Source: an uncultured Ruminococcus sp. (GTDB taxonomy: Bacteria; Bacillota; Clostridia; Oscillospirales; Ruminococcaceae). From it: a stretch of 9,135 nucleotides of DNA. Below the pieces are notes generated by a model. The model saw only the letters and a program-made list of their open reading frames with translations, had not been told where the DNA came from and searched no databases. The stretch is from NCBI GenBank assembly GCA_900545125.1, contig UQXS01000093.1, forward strand, positions 1-9,135, read 5' to 3'. Every line of letters starts with the position of its first letter. Position 1 is the stretch's first letter. Position numbers and translations under genes: made by a program. Below, piece after piece: positions 1 to 7,253 of the stretch.

Positions 1-409
1 GCATCTCAGCAGAAACAGCGGCGTTGTCATTTCTCTGTCAGTCGGGCGATGTTTTTTTAGACTTGACCTGCGTTGCCGTATTGAGTCCCCAGAGTTCAAT
101 GAGCTGTGGAAGAATTGACAGGATGCATTTTATTATGCATGATGTTGAGGCGATAATTATAGGTCTGAAGTAAGCATCATTACTTTCATATAAAAGCTCT
201 GACTTATCATTTACTAAAATTAAAAGATAATGAGATACACCATAGGCAACACCGCACAAAGATTGTACGTCAGATGCACAGTCAGATTGTACAGAAATGA
301 CGCAGGCATACTGTCATATGTCAGGGAATTTCTGTGCAAGATGACGGAAAAGATGCAAGCAAATAACGTGCAAAGCAGTCAGGTGGGCTTGGTGCGATGT
401 TGCCTATAA
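1..409. other. Gene-poor region downstream of the alcohol dehydrogenase
   Basis: I recognise no gene here. A minus-strand frame with a TTG start (38-259, 73 codons) encodes a peptide with a hydrophobic stretch around residues 33-50. An overlapping plus-strand frame (230-409, ATG start, 59 codons, rich in Arg, Lys and Cys) is also open. Neither has a convincing ribosome binding site and neither resembles a family I know. The nonamer AGATTGTAC occurs at 260-268 and again at 284-292, with GTCAG motifs around it, which gives the stretch a repeat-like look. No obvious terminator follows the alcohol dehydrogenase stop at 410. Confidence 0.4.
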
Positions 410-1597
410 TTACTGCTTGATAAACTTCGGGTTTACAGCAATGCGGTAGATCTGTTCAATATCGCTGGCGGACAATTTCACAAATCCGCCTGTTCTTCCG
501 TCACCGATGCCAAATGTTTCTACAAGTTTCGGGATATCCTCCTCCTCTGCACCAAGTTCAGCGAAAGTCAATGGCATACCGATACTTTTCAGGAAACTGC
601 GGAATCGCACAATACCATCTATAGCAGTATTTTCCGGCTGTTCAAAATCCATCTGACAGCCCCACACACGAACAGCAGCCTGTGCAAATCGCTGAACATT
701 ATGTTTATATACAAACTCCATCCACGCAGGCATAATAACTGCAAGACCTGCACCGTGTGCGCAGTCATAAAGTGCCGACAGTTCGTGTTCGATACCGTGA
801 CTGTTCCAGTCCTGTTCCCTGCCTACGCCTACAATGTTGGTGTGAGCGACTGTTCCTGCCCACATAATATTTGCTCTTGCCTCATAATTTTGAGGATCAG
901 CGATAACCCGAGGAGTCTCTTTTATCATTGTCAGCAGAACTGCCTCGCAAAGACGGTCTGTGATCTCAACTTCTGTAGTATTGGTGAAATATCTCTCAAA
1001 CACGTGTGCCATAATATCAGTAGAACCGCAGGCAGTCTGATATGGCGGCAAAGTACAGGTCAGTTCCGGATTCATGATCGAAAACTTCGGGCGTATCAGA
1101 TCAGAGCCTGCACCTCGTTTCAATCCGCCGTCTACCTTGGTAATAACAGAATCTCCGGAGCCTTCACTTCCTGCTGCGGCAATGGTCAGAACAGTCGCAA
1201 CAGGCAAAGCTGCCTGCGGAGACATTCCGGAATAAAAGTCCCAGAAATCGCCCTCATAAGGAACACCCATTGCAATTGCCTTTGCAGAGTCAATAACAGA
1301 ACCTCCGCCAACCGCAAGGATAAAATCTATTTTCTTCTGACGGCAAATCTCGATTCCCTTGTAGACAAGCGTATCCACAGGATTTGGCTGTACACCGCCA
1401 AGCTCCGTGTAACTGATATCTGACTCGCAGAGCGACTTTTTCACTCTGTCAAGAAGTCCGCTGCGAATTGCTGAACCTCCGCCATAGTGCAGCAGAACAT
1501 TCGTGCCGCTATATTTTTTTACATAGCAGCCTGCCTTGTTTTCTGTATCCTTACCAAATACGAATTCGGTAGGACTGTAAAATTGAAAATTATTCAT
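410..1597 (-). CDS. Iron-containing alcohol dehydrogenase, YqhD/BDH type
   Basis: A cytosolic group III alcohol dehydrogenase that probably reduces aldehydes to alcohols with NAD(P)H, in the butanol dehydrogenase/YqhD family. Its 395 residues match the family length. The dinucleotide-binding half has GGGS at 39-42 and GGGSVIDSAKAIA starting at 97. Putative metal ligands are Asp194, His198, His267 and His281, the same numbering I recall for E. coli YqhD, with an extra His271 nearby. The start at 1597 is supported by AGGGAGGA upstream, which lies inside the end of the upstream reductase gene. The two genes overlap by 8 bp, so they are almost certainly co-transcribed and translationally coupled. 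Substrate and cofactor preference cannot be read from sequence. No frameshift or missing key residue is seen. Confidence 0.93.
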   Translation of the reverse strand: MNNFQFYSPTEFVFGKDTENKAGCYVKKYSGTNVLLHYGGGSAIRSGLLDRVKKSLCESDISYTELGGVQPNPVDTLVYKGIEICRQKKIDFILAVGGGSVIDSAKAIAMGVPYEGDFWDFYSGMSPQAALPVATVLTIAAAGSEGSGDSVITKVDGGLKRGAGSDLIRPKFSIMNPELTCTLPPYQTACGSTDIMAHVFERYFTNTTEVEITDRLCEAVLLTMIKETPRVIADPQNYEARANIMWAGTVAHTNIVGVGREQDWNSHGIEHELSALYDCAHGAGLAVIMPAWMEFVYKHNVQRFAQAAVRVWGCQMDFEQPENTAIDGIVRFRSFLKSIGMPLTFAELGAEEEDIPKLVETFGIGDGRTGGFVKLSASDIEQIYRIAVNPKFIKQ

Positions 1598-2609
1598 GCT
1601 TTAGTTCCTCCCTGATTTCTTCAAATTTCTCAATGATCTTATCACACCAGCGGTCAAATTCAGCATCCTCACGCTGTAATTCCGGATGGGATAAAATGTT
1701 CTGTACTGTAGAACGTATGCCCTGATCTGCACGGACTGTTGCCATGAAATCCGGTACTGCACGTTTCAGCTTGCTATTATCGAATATGACAGAATTAGCT
1801 TTGTCTCCAATCAGACTGCCTGTCAGATCATAATCGCTGACAGATGCAAGAAAATCAGACGGGATATGCACTGCTTTCAATTCCACGCCCAATGCATCGG
1901 CGATAATACCATAAATCTGATTCCAGGTCAGAGATTCGTCGGAAGTGATATGATACGCCTGACCAATAGCATGAAGATTGCCGACAAGACCGCAGTAACC
2001 CTTTGCAAAATCGCTGCTGTGGGTCAGCGTCCACAATGAAGTTCCGTCACCGTGGATGATGACAGGTTTCCCCTCTATCATACGTTTCAGAACCTGCCAG
2101 CTTCCCTCTTTTCCGTGAACCCCAAGAGGAACGCTGCGCTCATCATAAGTATGGCTGGGACGGATAATGGTAACAGGAAATCCGTTCTCCCGATACTGGT
2201 CCATCAAATAATCTTCACAGGCTATTTTATCTCTGGAATACTGCCAATATGGGTTGCAAAGCGGCGTACTCTCTGTAATAACCGGATCTGAAAGCGGTTT
2301 CTGGTAAGCCGATGCAGAACTGATATAGATGTACTGCTTTGTCCTTTCTCGAAACAAACGAACATCACGCCGGATTTGATCGACTGTGAATCCGATAAAT
2401 TCACCTACAGCATCAAATTTCATACCATCAATTGCCTTGTTTACATCTGCCTCGTCGTTGATGTCACATTTCAAGACTGTCACATTATCAGGCAATTCTT
2501 CTGATCTGCTTCCACGATTCAAAAGATAAACTTCATGTTCTTCTTTAGCAAGCAATCTTGTAATTGCCATGCTGATAGTACCTGTTCCGCCAATTAACAT
2601 TATTCTCAT
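1590..2609 (-). CDS. NAD-dependent epimerase/dehydratase (extended SDR family)
   Basis: A cytosolic Rossmann-fold oxidoreductase of the extended short-chain dehydrogenase/reductase family, 339 residues. The N-terminus has the nucleotide-binding glycine motif IGGTGTIS (6-13). Ser residues at 97-100 and a Tyr124-x3-Lys128 pair (YSRDK) fit the catalytic triad. A substrate-loop region follows (TIIRPSHTYDER, near 147-158). The motif resembles the branch of SDRs with GGTGxIS, which includes sugar epimerase-like and RNA-binding CSP41-like members, so the exact reaction is unknown. An in-frame ATG lies at 2627, but GGAGGG at 2615-2620 sits 5 nt before the ATG at 2609, so I place the start there. It is the first gene of the operon with the alcohol dehydrogenase, which suggests a paired carbonyl-reducing role (inference). 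Confidence 0.88.
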   Translation of the reverse strand: MRIMLIGGTGTISMAITRLLAKEEHEVYLLNRGSRSEELPDNVTVLKCDINDEADVNKAIDGMKFDAVGEFIGFTVDQIRRDVRLFRERTKQYIYISSASAYQKPLSDPVITESTPLCNPYWQYSRDKIACEDYLMDQYRENGFPVTIIRPSHTYDERSVPLGVHGKEGSWQVLKRMIEGKPVIIHGDGTSLWTLTHSSDFAKGYCGLVGNLHAIGQAYHITSDESLTWNQIYGIIADALGVELKAVHIPSDFLASVSDYDLTGSLIGDKANSVIFDNSKLKRAVPDFMATVRADQGIRSTVQNILSHPELQREDAEFDRWCDKIIEKFEEIREELKHE

Positions 2610-2656
2610 TGAATCCCTCCTGTTCATAAATTGGATTTGATTTTGCTGATGTATTC

Positions 2657-2685
2657 ACTATATCACATATCTCTTTATTATTCAA
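2657..2685 (-). promoter_or_regulatory. Promoter of the reductase-alcohol dehydrogenase operon
   Basis: Read on the minus strand, the -35 box is TTGAAT (2685-2680), the spacer is 17 bp and the -10 box is TATAGT (2662-2657). A TG dinucleotide at 2665-2664 makes an extended -10. Transcription would start near 2650, about 40 nt before the ATG at 2609. Confidence 0.75.
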
Positions 2686-2712
2686 GTATCCTGTGGGAGT
2701 GGTAAATACACA

Positions 2713-2964
2713 CTACTCTCCCCTCTTCCGAAACACCCTATTAAGACCTTTGATAATTACACCAACCAGCACCGCAGCAATAATACTGCCCTCACGGATA
2801 CCCTTTAGTTCTCCAAAACATACCAGACTAATCACTGCTGACACGGCAATATAGAAAATGTCAAAGAATATCTTGATATTTTCATACCGCTTGCCCGTGA
2901 CCTTGCTGATTGCACGGTTCATCGCTTCGCCCGGAAGCATGGCGAGGGGGGAGCATGGCGGCAT
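2713..2964 (-). pseudogene. C-terminal fragment of a YczE/YitT-like membrane protein
   Basis: An open frame of 83 codons whose residues from about 6 onward (SPLAMLPGEAMNRAISKVTG) and later ELKGIREGSIIAAVLVGVI look like the C-terminal third of integral membrane proteins of the YczE/YitT-like group (DUF6198-like, from memory). Two hydrophobic segments remain, at about residues 32-50 and 60-72, followed by a basic tail. Such proteins are usually around 200 residues with several membrane helices. Here a TAA stop precedes the first ATG in frame and the N-terminal helices are absent, so I call it a relic. The frame-entry point lies beside a run of six C residues near 2945. The family name is moderately sure; the truncation is clear if the family is right. 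Confidence 0.55.
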
Positions 2965-3047
2965 TGCCTTTTAGCTGCACAATAATAGTGTGTTTATCAA
3001 GCAATATGAATAATTTCAACAAAAAGGTATGGACATTCATTAGGATA

Positions 3048-3083
3048 TCACTTTGCCACCTGATAGGTTGCACATGAAGTCAT
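3048..3083 (-). CDS. Possible 11-codon ORF with its own ribosome binding site
   Basis: The peptide is MTSCATYQVAK followed by TGA. A Shine-Dalgarno-like TGGAGA (3091-3096) stands 7 nt before the ATG. It lies downstream of the promoter at 3249-3277 and upstream of the membrane-protein fragment. It may be the surviving start of that broken gene or a leader peptide. I have no family for it, and such a short ORF can arise by chance. Confidence 0.3.
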   Translation of the reverse strand: MTSCATYQVAK

Positions 3084-3174
3084 TGTTTTATCTCCAGGGT
3101 AATATGTGGTTATTCACACGTTACGATAATTGCCACAGTAAAGAATTTTATTTATAGGTTACTTTTAATACAAT

Positions 3175-3212
3175 ACCGCACAGATTCAGTTGTAGAGCTG
3201 AACTTGTGCGGT
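3175..3212. terminator. Strong 15-bp hairpin, possible terminator or leader structure
   Basis: The arms ACCGCACAGATTCAG (3175-3189) and CTGAACTTGTGCGGT (3198-3212) pair with one mismatch and one wobble around an 8-nt loop. On the plus strand GTTATTTT follows, a weak U-tract. On the minus strand the following ATTGTATTAAAAG is a poorer tract, although this is the direction of the promoter at 3249-3277. It could be a bidirectional terminator or a structured 5' leader. Confidence 0.5.
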
Positions 3213-3248
3213 GTTATTTTCATGAAATGCTAATCATTCAGCATCTTC

Positions 3249-3277
3249 ATTATATCACTATTTTATTGTTTTGTCTA
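3249..3277 (-). promoter_or_regulatory. Strong promoter reading toward the membrane-protein fragment
   Basis: On the minus strand: TAGACA (3277-3272), a 17-bp spacer, then TATAAT (3254-3249) with an extended -10 TG at 3257-3256. Transcription would start near 3242 and pass at once into the hairpin at 3175-3212. It is as close to consensus as any promoter here, yet no intact gene follows. Confidence 0.65.
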
Positions 3278-3311
3278 CTGCTTTTTTAGTGATTTCCTTA
3301 TCGGAACTCCA

Positions 3312-4111
3312 TTAGTCATTCGCACCATATGTTCCTGCAATTTCAAGAACACGGTCTGCAATGTAATCCTTACGAGTCTTGTTGCTTTCAACGATGGCAG
3401 ACATCATATTCTGCGGAACATCAGCATAATTTGCGAGTAACTGTTTTGTATCCTTGGGCAGACAATAACCACCATAACCGAAACTTGGATTGTTATAGTG
3501 TGTGCCGATTTGTGGATCAAGGCAAACACTATTGATAATCTGCTGTGTGTTCAATCCTTTCATTTCAGCGTAAGTATCAAGCTCATTGAAATAAATGACA
3601 CGCAGTGCAAGGTATGTATTCGCAAACAGCTTGACTGCTTCTGCCTCGGTGAACCCCATAATGAGAGTGTCAATATCTTCCTTGATTGCACCCTCTTGCA
3701 ACAATCCTGCGAAGGTATTAGCGGCTTTTACAAGTCTTGCATTCTCAGTGTCCGTGCCGACAATGATACGGCTCGGATAGAGATTATCATAAAGAGCTTT
3801 AGACTCATGCAAAAATTCCGGGCTAAAAATAATATTATCATAGTGATACTTTTCCCTTACGCTTGCTGTATAACCTACTGGAATCGTAGACTTGATAATC
3901 ATAATTGCATCGGGATTGTTCTTGATAACAAGCTCAATGACAGCTTCCACAGCACTTGTATCAAAGAAGTTTTTTTGCTGTCATAGTTGGTCGAAGCTGC
4001 AATGACAACAAATTCAGCATCCTTGTAAGCAGATTCTGCGTCGAGTGTTGCGGTCAGATTCAGGGTAAGCGTAGTTTTTTCAACTCCCCTATACTCTATG
4101 AATATTGGTTT
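3312..4111 (-). pseudogene. UDP-glucose 6-dehydrogenase, truncated at both ends and frameshifted
   Basis: A remnant of the enzyme that oxidises UDP-glucose to UDP-glucuronate for polysaccharide synthesis. The main frame (3312-3950 and a little upstream) retains STIPVGYT, the substrate-site FSPEFLHESKALYDN, a helix with VKLFANTYLALR, and the catalytic-Cys motif FGYGGYCLPKD. Upstream, in another frame, LNLTATLDAESAYKDAEFVV and TNYDSKK continue the same protein. The two frames meet at a run of seven A residues (minus strand; 3970-3976), where eight would restore the reading through KKNFFDTSAV. The N-terminal glycine motif is gone; its place is taken by the recombinase relic. The C-terminal UDP-binding domain (about 100 residues) is also missing: the frame stops at GTYGAND. 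Intact family members are around 390-450 residues. Family call is firm, function lost is very likely. Confidence 0.85.
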
Positions 4112-4667
4112 TACACTTTTTCGACTGTGATCCTATCCCCAGCAATAACCACACGCTAGATAGAGGTAACGTTCTCTTCGGTTACTTCCGTTCCGAGAAT
4201 TTCTTCAATCGCCCCGAATGTTCTATCTTCCTTGATAGCACCTCTGATATTTGCCGAAATGGACTGGCTCTTATTCCGGGCAATGGTGGCAAGGAAATTA
4301 AAGAGCATTCCGGAAGATGGCTTTGCGGAATCAATGCCATCTTTCTCAAAAATCACATTCACTCCATGACTGCTGAGTACTTCCACATATTGCATCGTAT
4401 TGACAATATTTCTGGAAAATCGGCTGATGCTTTTTGTCAGGATCGTGTCGATTCCGCCCGTGCAAGCCTTGTCGATCATCTTCTTTTCTTACCTGCGTAA
4501 ATGCCTGCGAACTCCCAATCCGGATGCGCTTCAATGTAGGATTTGTAATATGCGGTTTGCGTTTCAAGGCTCTCTTCCTGCACGTTTAGAAGCGTGGACA
4601 CACGGCAGTAAGCGGCAACTTTCTTTTTCCGCAGATCTCTCGTTCTTGGTTTCGTGGTGATTTTCAT
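4111..4667 (-). pseudogene. Large serine recombinase, internally deleted relic
   Basis: A remnant of a site-specific recombinase of the kind that moves integrative elements. The N-terminal frame (4667 down to 4476) begins MKITTKPRTRDLRKKK and has the resolvase motif VAAYCRVST with the presumed catalytic Ser. A second frame (4479 to 4156) carries TKSISRFSRN, GVNVIFEKDGID and NKSQSISANIRGAIKED. About 15 residues that normally join YAG to MIDKA are missing, with a frame change at 4476-4480. After IKED the central recombinase and zinc-ribbon regions (some 300 residues in relatives) are gone, and the frame jumps to a C-terminal-like tail. A TAG at 4156-4158 splits this tail; RVVIAGDRITVEKV follows to a TAA at 4111-4113. 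The start has a strong GGGGAGGAAGAG upstream and an ATGA overlap with the preceding ORF. Its end touches the broken 5' end of the UDP-glucose dehydrogenase relic. Confidence 0.85.
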
Positions 4668-4852
4668 TTTCTCTTCCTCCCCTGCTTCACTTTTCTTTCA
4701 AGCTCAGCGTACATTTTCGGCGTTTTGCGAGTTTTAACCGGTATGGTGCTTGTTAATCCGAACTTCCGGCTCCTTTCGTGGAGAGTGAACATACCAAAAT
4801 CGGTATACACACTTTGGTTGACTTCAAACTGTGCTGATTTTTGCAATTGCAA
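4664..4852 (-). CDS. Small basic ORF of unknown function upstream of the recombinase
   Basis: I do not recognise this 62-residue product. It is rich in Lys and Arg, especially at the C-terminus (ELERKVKQGRKRK), with no membrane segment. Its stop overlaps the recombinase ATG as ATGA, and its last codons hold the recombinase ribosome binding site, so the two were co-translated. The start is uncertain: the frame opens with TTG at 4852, only about 9 nt from the predicted transcription start, and the first in-frame ATG is residue 21 without a clear binding site. It may be a small accessory protein of the mobile element or the tail of a deleted gene. Confidence 0.4.
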   Translation of the reverse strand: MQLQKSAQFEVNQSVYTDFGMFTLHERSRKFGLTSTIPVKTRKTPKMYAELERKVKQGRKRK

Positions 4853-4867
4853 AACATTTGTTTTCTT

Positions 4868-4896
4868 ATTATATCACAGCATCTCAAAAAAGTAAA
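4868..4896 (-). promoter_or_regulatory. Promoter of the recombinase relic transcript
   Basis: On the minus strand, TTTACT (4896-4891) is followed by 17 bp and a perfect TATAAT (4873-4868), with the extended -10 TG at 4876-4875. The -35 is weak but the -10 region is ideal. Transcription would start near 4861. Confidence 0.6.
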
Positions 4897-5205
4897 TAGG
4901 TTTTTCACAATTTATCCATTCAGCGATGCAGCGGGAAAAATCAGAATTAAAAAATATGGCTTTGTTTTGCGGTTTGTGGGAAGTTTACATTTTGAGAACA
5001 ATAAAATATTGTAGGACTGCACAAAAAGGTGCAACTGAATTTGTTCGTTTTTGCCTAAGTGAAAGAAGTAATTCAAAACAGCTGAACAACTTTTTTGCGT
5101 CAATGCCTGATATTATCTCTGTTTCTCCCGATCCTCTGCCGCGTTAGAAAAGCAATATGGAGCAGTTGCAGGAAGGTCTTGCAATGATGGATTATGGTGT
5201 GGCAA
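4897..5205. other. Intergenic stretch without a recognisable gene
   Basis: I see no gene I can support. A plus-strand frame runs from 4926 to 5147 (73 codons), ends in TAG, and continues in the same frame as KSNMEQLQEGLAMMDYGV up to a TGA near 5256. There is no good ribosome binding site and no family resemblance. A partly overlapping minus-strand frame (4912-5103) is equally anonymous. Given the decayed genes on the left, this may be further relic sequence. Confidence 0.4.
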
Positions 5206-5230
5206 GTAAGAAAACCTCAATTTTTCTTAC
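5206..5230. promoter_or_regulatory. Perfect 9-bp inverted repeat just upstream of the galactanase promoter
   Basis: GTAAGAAAA (5206-5214) and TTTTCTTAC (5222-5230) flank a 7-nt spacer. The repeat ends 5 bp before the -35 box, the usual place for an operator or activator site. It could also be a weak terminator stem for the region to the left. Its role is inference. Confidence 0.4.
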
Positions 5231-5235
5231 AGTAG

Positions 5236-5264
5236 TGGACAAAAAGTGCGTATTGTGATATAAT
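5236..5264 (+). promoter_or_regulatory. Galactanase promoter
   Basis: TGGACA (5236-5241), a 17-bp spacer and TATAAT (5259-5264), with an extended -10 TG at 5256-5257. Transcription would start near 5271, about 40 nt ahead of the ATG at 5312. Confidence 0.8.
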
Positions 5265-5311
5265 AAAGAAAATGTCTGAATAGAGTATAAAAAGAACAGG
5301 GGGAATTGTCT

Positions 5312-7210
5312 ATGAAGTTAAAAAAAGTGATAACATTTGTATTGTCAGCTGCGATTTCATTCATGTCATTTGTCGGCAGTTATTCAGCAGTAGCTGAAAT
5401 GCCAGGTATTGTTTACGCTGCTGACGGAACTGTTGATTTTGGCGGCTTTGATATGTCAGTCAACAACGGAGAACCAATACGCGGTGTGGATGTCTCCTCA
5501 ATATTGGCTATAGAAAATGCCGGAGTTGAATTCTATAATGAATATGGCAGAAAGCAGGATATCTTCCAGACACTTTCGGAATACGGTGTAAATTACATAC
5601 GGGTTCGTGTCTGGAATGAACCGTATGACAGCAACGGAAACAGCTATGGCGGCGGAAATTGCGATCTGTATACGGCTGCGGAAATAGGCAAACGTGCAGC
5701 TAAATACAATATGAAGCTGCTTGTGGATATCCAGTATTCCGATTTCTGGGCTGACCCGGAAAAACAGACACGTCCGAAATACTGGGCACAGCATGACCAC
5801 GAAACGCTGAAAAACGAGATATATAAATATACGTCATGGGTGCTTGAAACTATTTCGGAGGCAGGCGGAAAAATCGGAATGGTTCAGGTAGGCAATGAGA
5901 CAAACTGTTTCTTCTGCGGTGAAAAGGATATGTATAAGATCTGCGATCTTTTCGCAAGCGGAAATAAAGCTGTCCGTGATTTTGACAGATCTATTCTGAT
6001 TGCCCATCATTTTGCGAATCCGTCTACAGGCTACTATGCGTGGTATGCACAGGTTATGGCTGAATGCGGACTTGATTATGACGTTTTTGCCACCTCATAT
6101 TATCCGTACTGGCACGGAACAACTGAAAATCTTACAAACGTTCTGAAAGAAATTGCCGACAAATACGATAAATATGTTATGGTTGCGGAAACTGCATATC
6201 CCTATACCAATGAGGACGGCGATACTTTTGGAAATGCCGTTTCGGAAAGTTCAGAAAATTCCGTTTTCAGGTATGATATATCGGTTGAAGGTCAGGCACA
6301 GTGCTTGACTGACGTGTTTCAGGCGGTAGCAAATGTGGGCAGCAAGGGAATCGGTGTGTTTTACTGGGAACCGGCATGGCTGGGCGTGAACGGTATTTCG
6401 TGGGAAGAGCAAAGTGAACTATGGAAAAAGTACGGTTCTGGCTGGGCTACCGATTATGCTGCTGAGTATGATGCATCAGTAAGTGGTGCAGGCGGCTCAT
6501 CATATGATAATCAAGCATTGTTTGATTTTAACGGAAAGCCTTTGAAATCGCTTGAAGTGTTCCGCAATATTTATCCGCAGAAAAATAAACTTCCAAAACC
6601 GATTGGGGCAGTGATAAAAGACGGAACATACAGAATAAAAAATATTGGCAGCGAGCTCTATCTTGCGGAAAATGACGGAAATATCGTGCAAAGTAAGCCA
6701 CTGACATGGAGACTTATAAAAAATGACGATGATACTTACTCCATACGTTCAGGAGATGAAAGAGCGTTGACGGTTGAAGAAAATTCTGATGTGAACGGTG
6801 CAAATATTTCTCTTCGTCCATATCACGGCGATGCTTCGCAGAAATTTACACTGAACAGAAATTCAGACGGTACGTATGCGTTGATGACAGTATCTTCAGA
6901 CAATGAAAAATGTCTCGACGTATACAATATGAGTATGGATGACGGTGCAAATATTTGTCAGTGGGAATATTGGAACGGCAGCGGTCAGAAATTTTTGATA
7001 GAGCCTTTCGATGAACCTTCGAAGGTTTCAGGCGATGTTAATGCAGACGGCAAATTTACTGTCGCAGATATTGTGTTGATGCAAAAGTGGCTGCTTGCTG
7101 TTCCGGATGTTCATCTTGCTGACTGGAAAGCCGGTGACCTGTGTGCCGATGATAAACTGGATGTGTTTGATTTATGTTTGATGAAAAGGAAACTCTTGAA
7201 CTCTGAGTGA
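5312..7210 (+). CDS. Secreted GH53 endo-beta-1,4-galactanase with ricin-type and dockerin domains
   Basis: An exported enzyme that cuts beta-1,4-galactan side chains of pectin, built for assembly into a cellulosome. Residues 1 to about 37 form a signal peptide (MKLKK, a hydrophobic core, then VYAADG). The GH53 domain spans about 56-425: GVDVSS (58-63), RVRVWNEPYDSNG (97-109), YGGGNCD (112-118) and YSDFWADP (142-149). The likely acid/base is Glu196 in VQVGNET and the likely nucleophile Glu293 in MVAETAYPY. Residues about 436-566 form a ricin-like beta-trefoil (CBM13/RicinB type) with SQKF and GQKF repeats. Residues 573-632 are a type I dockerin with two calcium loops. Loop 1 is canonical (Asp575, Asn577, Asp579, Asp586); loop 2 has Cys611 at the third ligand position. 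A TTG lies in frame at 5306, but AGGGGG at 5298-5303 is spaced 8 nt from the ATG at 5312. It is a single-gene transcription unit. Confidence 0.95.
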   Translation: MKLKKVITFVLSAAISFMSFVGSYSAVAEMPGIVYAADGTVDFGGFDMSVNNGEPIRGVDVSSILAIENAGVEFYNEYGRKQDIFQTLSEYGVNYIRVRVWNEPYDSNGNSYGGGNCDLYTAAEIGKRAAKYNMKLLVDIQYSDFWADPEKQTRPKYWAQHDHETLKNEIYKYTSWVLETISEAGGKIGMVQVGNETNCFFCGEKDMYKICDLFASGNKAVRDFDRSILIAHHFANPSTGYYAWYAQVMAECGLDYDVFATSYYPYWHGTTENLTNVLKEIADKYDKYVMVAETAYPYTNEDGDTFGNAVSESSENSVFRYDISVEGQAQCLTDVFQAVANVGSKGIGVFYWEPAWLGVNGISWEEQSELWKKYGSGWATDYAAEYDASVSGAGGSSYDNQALFDFNGKPLKSLEVFRNIYPQKNKLPKPIGAVIKDGTYRIKNIGSELYLAENDGNIVQSKPLTWRLIKNDDDTYSIRSGDERALTVEENSDVNGANISLRPYHGDASQKFTLNRNSDGTYALMTVSSDNEKCLDVYNMSMDDGANICQWEYWNGSGQKFLIEPFDEPSKVSGDVNADGKFTVADIVLMQKWLLAVPDVHLADWKAGDLCADDKLDVFDLCLMKRKLLNSE

Positions 7211-7253
7211 TAAGATAGGTTTCCCCATAGAGAAGCCACAGAGCTGAAAATGC

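Noticed and set aside
701..1423. Long plus-strand open frame (240 codons)
   Set aside because: It lies wholly antisense to the alcohol dehydrogenase, whose motifs are intact, and its product is Cys/Arg-rich without a recognisable domain or ribosome binding site.
2610..2627. Upstream ATG of the reductase
   Set aside because: It would add six polar residues before the Rossmann strand and has no ribosome binding site, while GGAGGG lies between the two ATGs.
2691..2722. Possible terminator hairpin after the membrane-protein fragment (GGGAGTGGT with ACTACTCTCCC)
   Set aside because: The stem needs a 2-nt bulge and has no U-tract in the direction of transcription.
3498..3986. Plus-strand open frame of 162 codons
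   Set aside because: It is the antisense shadow of the UDP-glucose dehydrogenase relic and resembles no protein family.
4105..4500. Plus-strand open frame of 131 codons
   Set aside because: It is antisense to the recombinase relic, whose motifs are clear on the minus strand.
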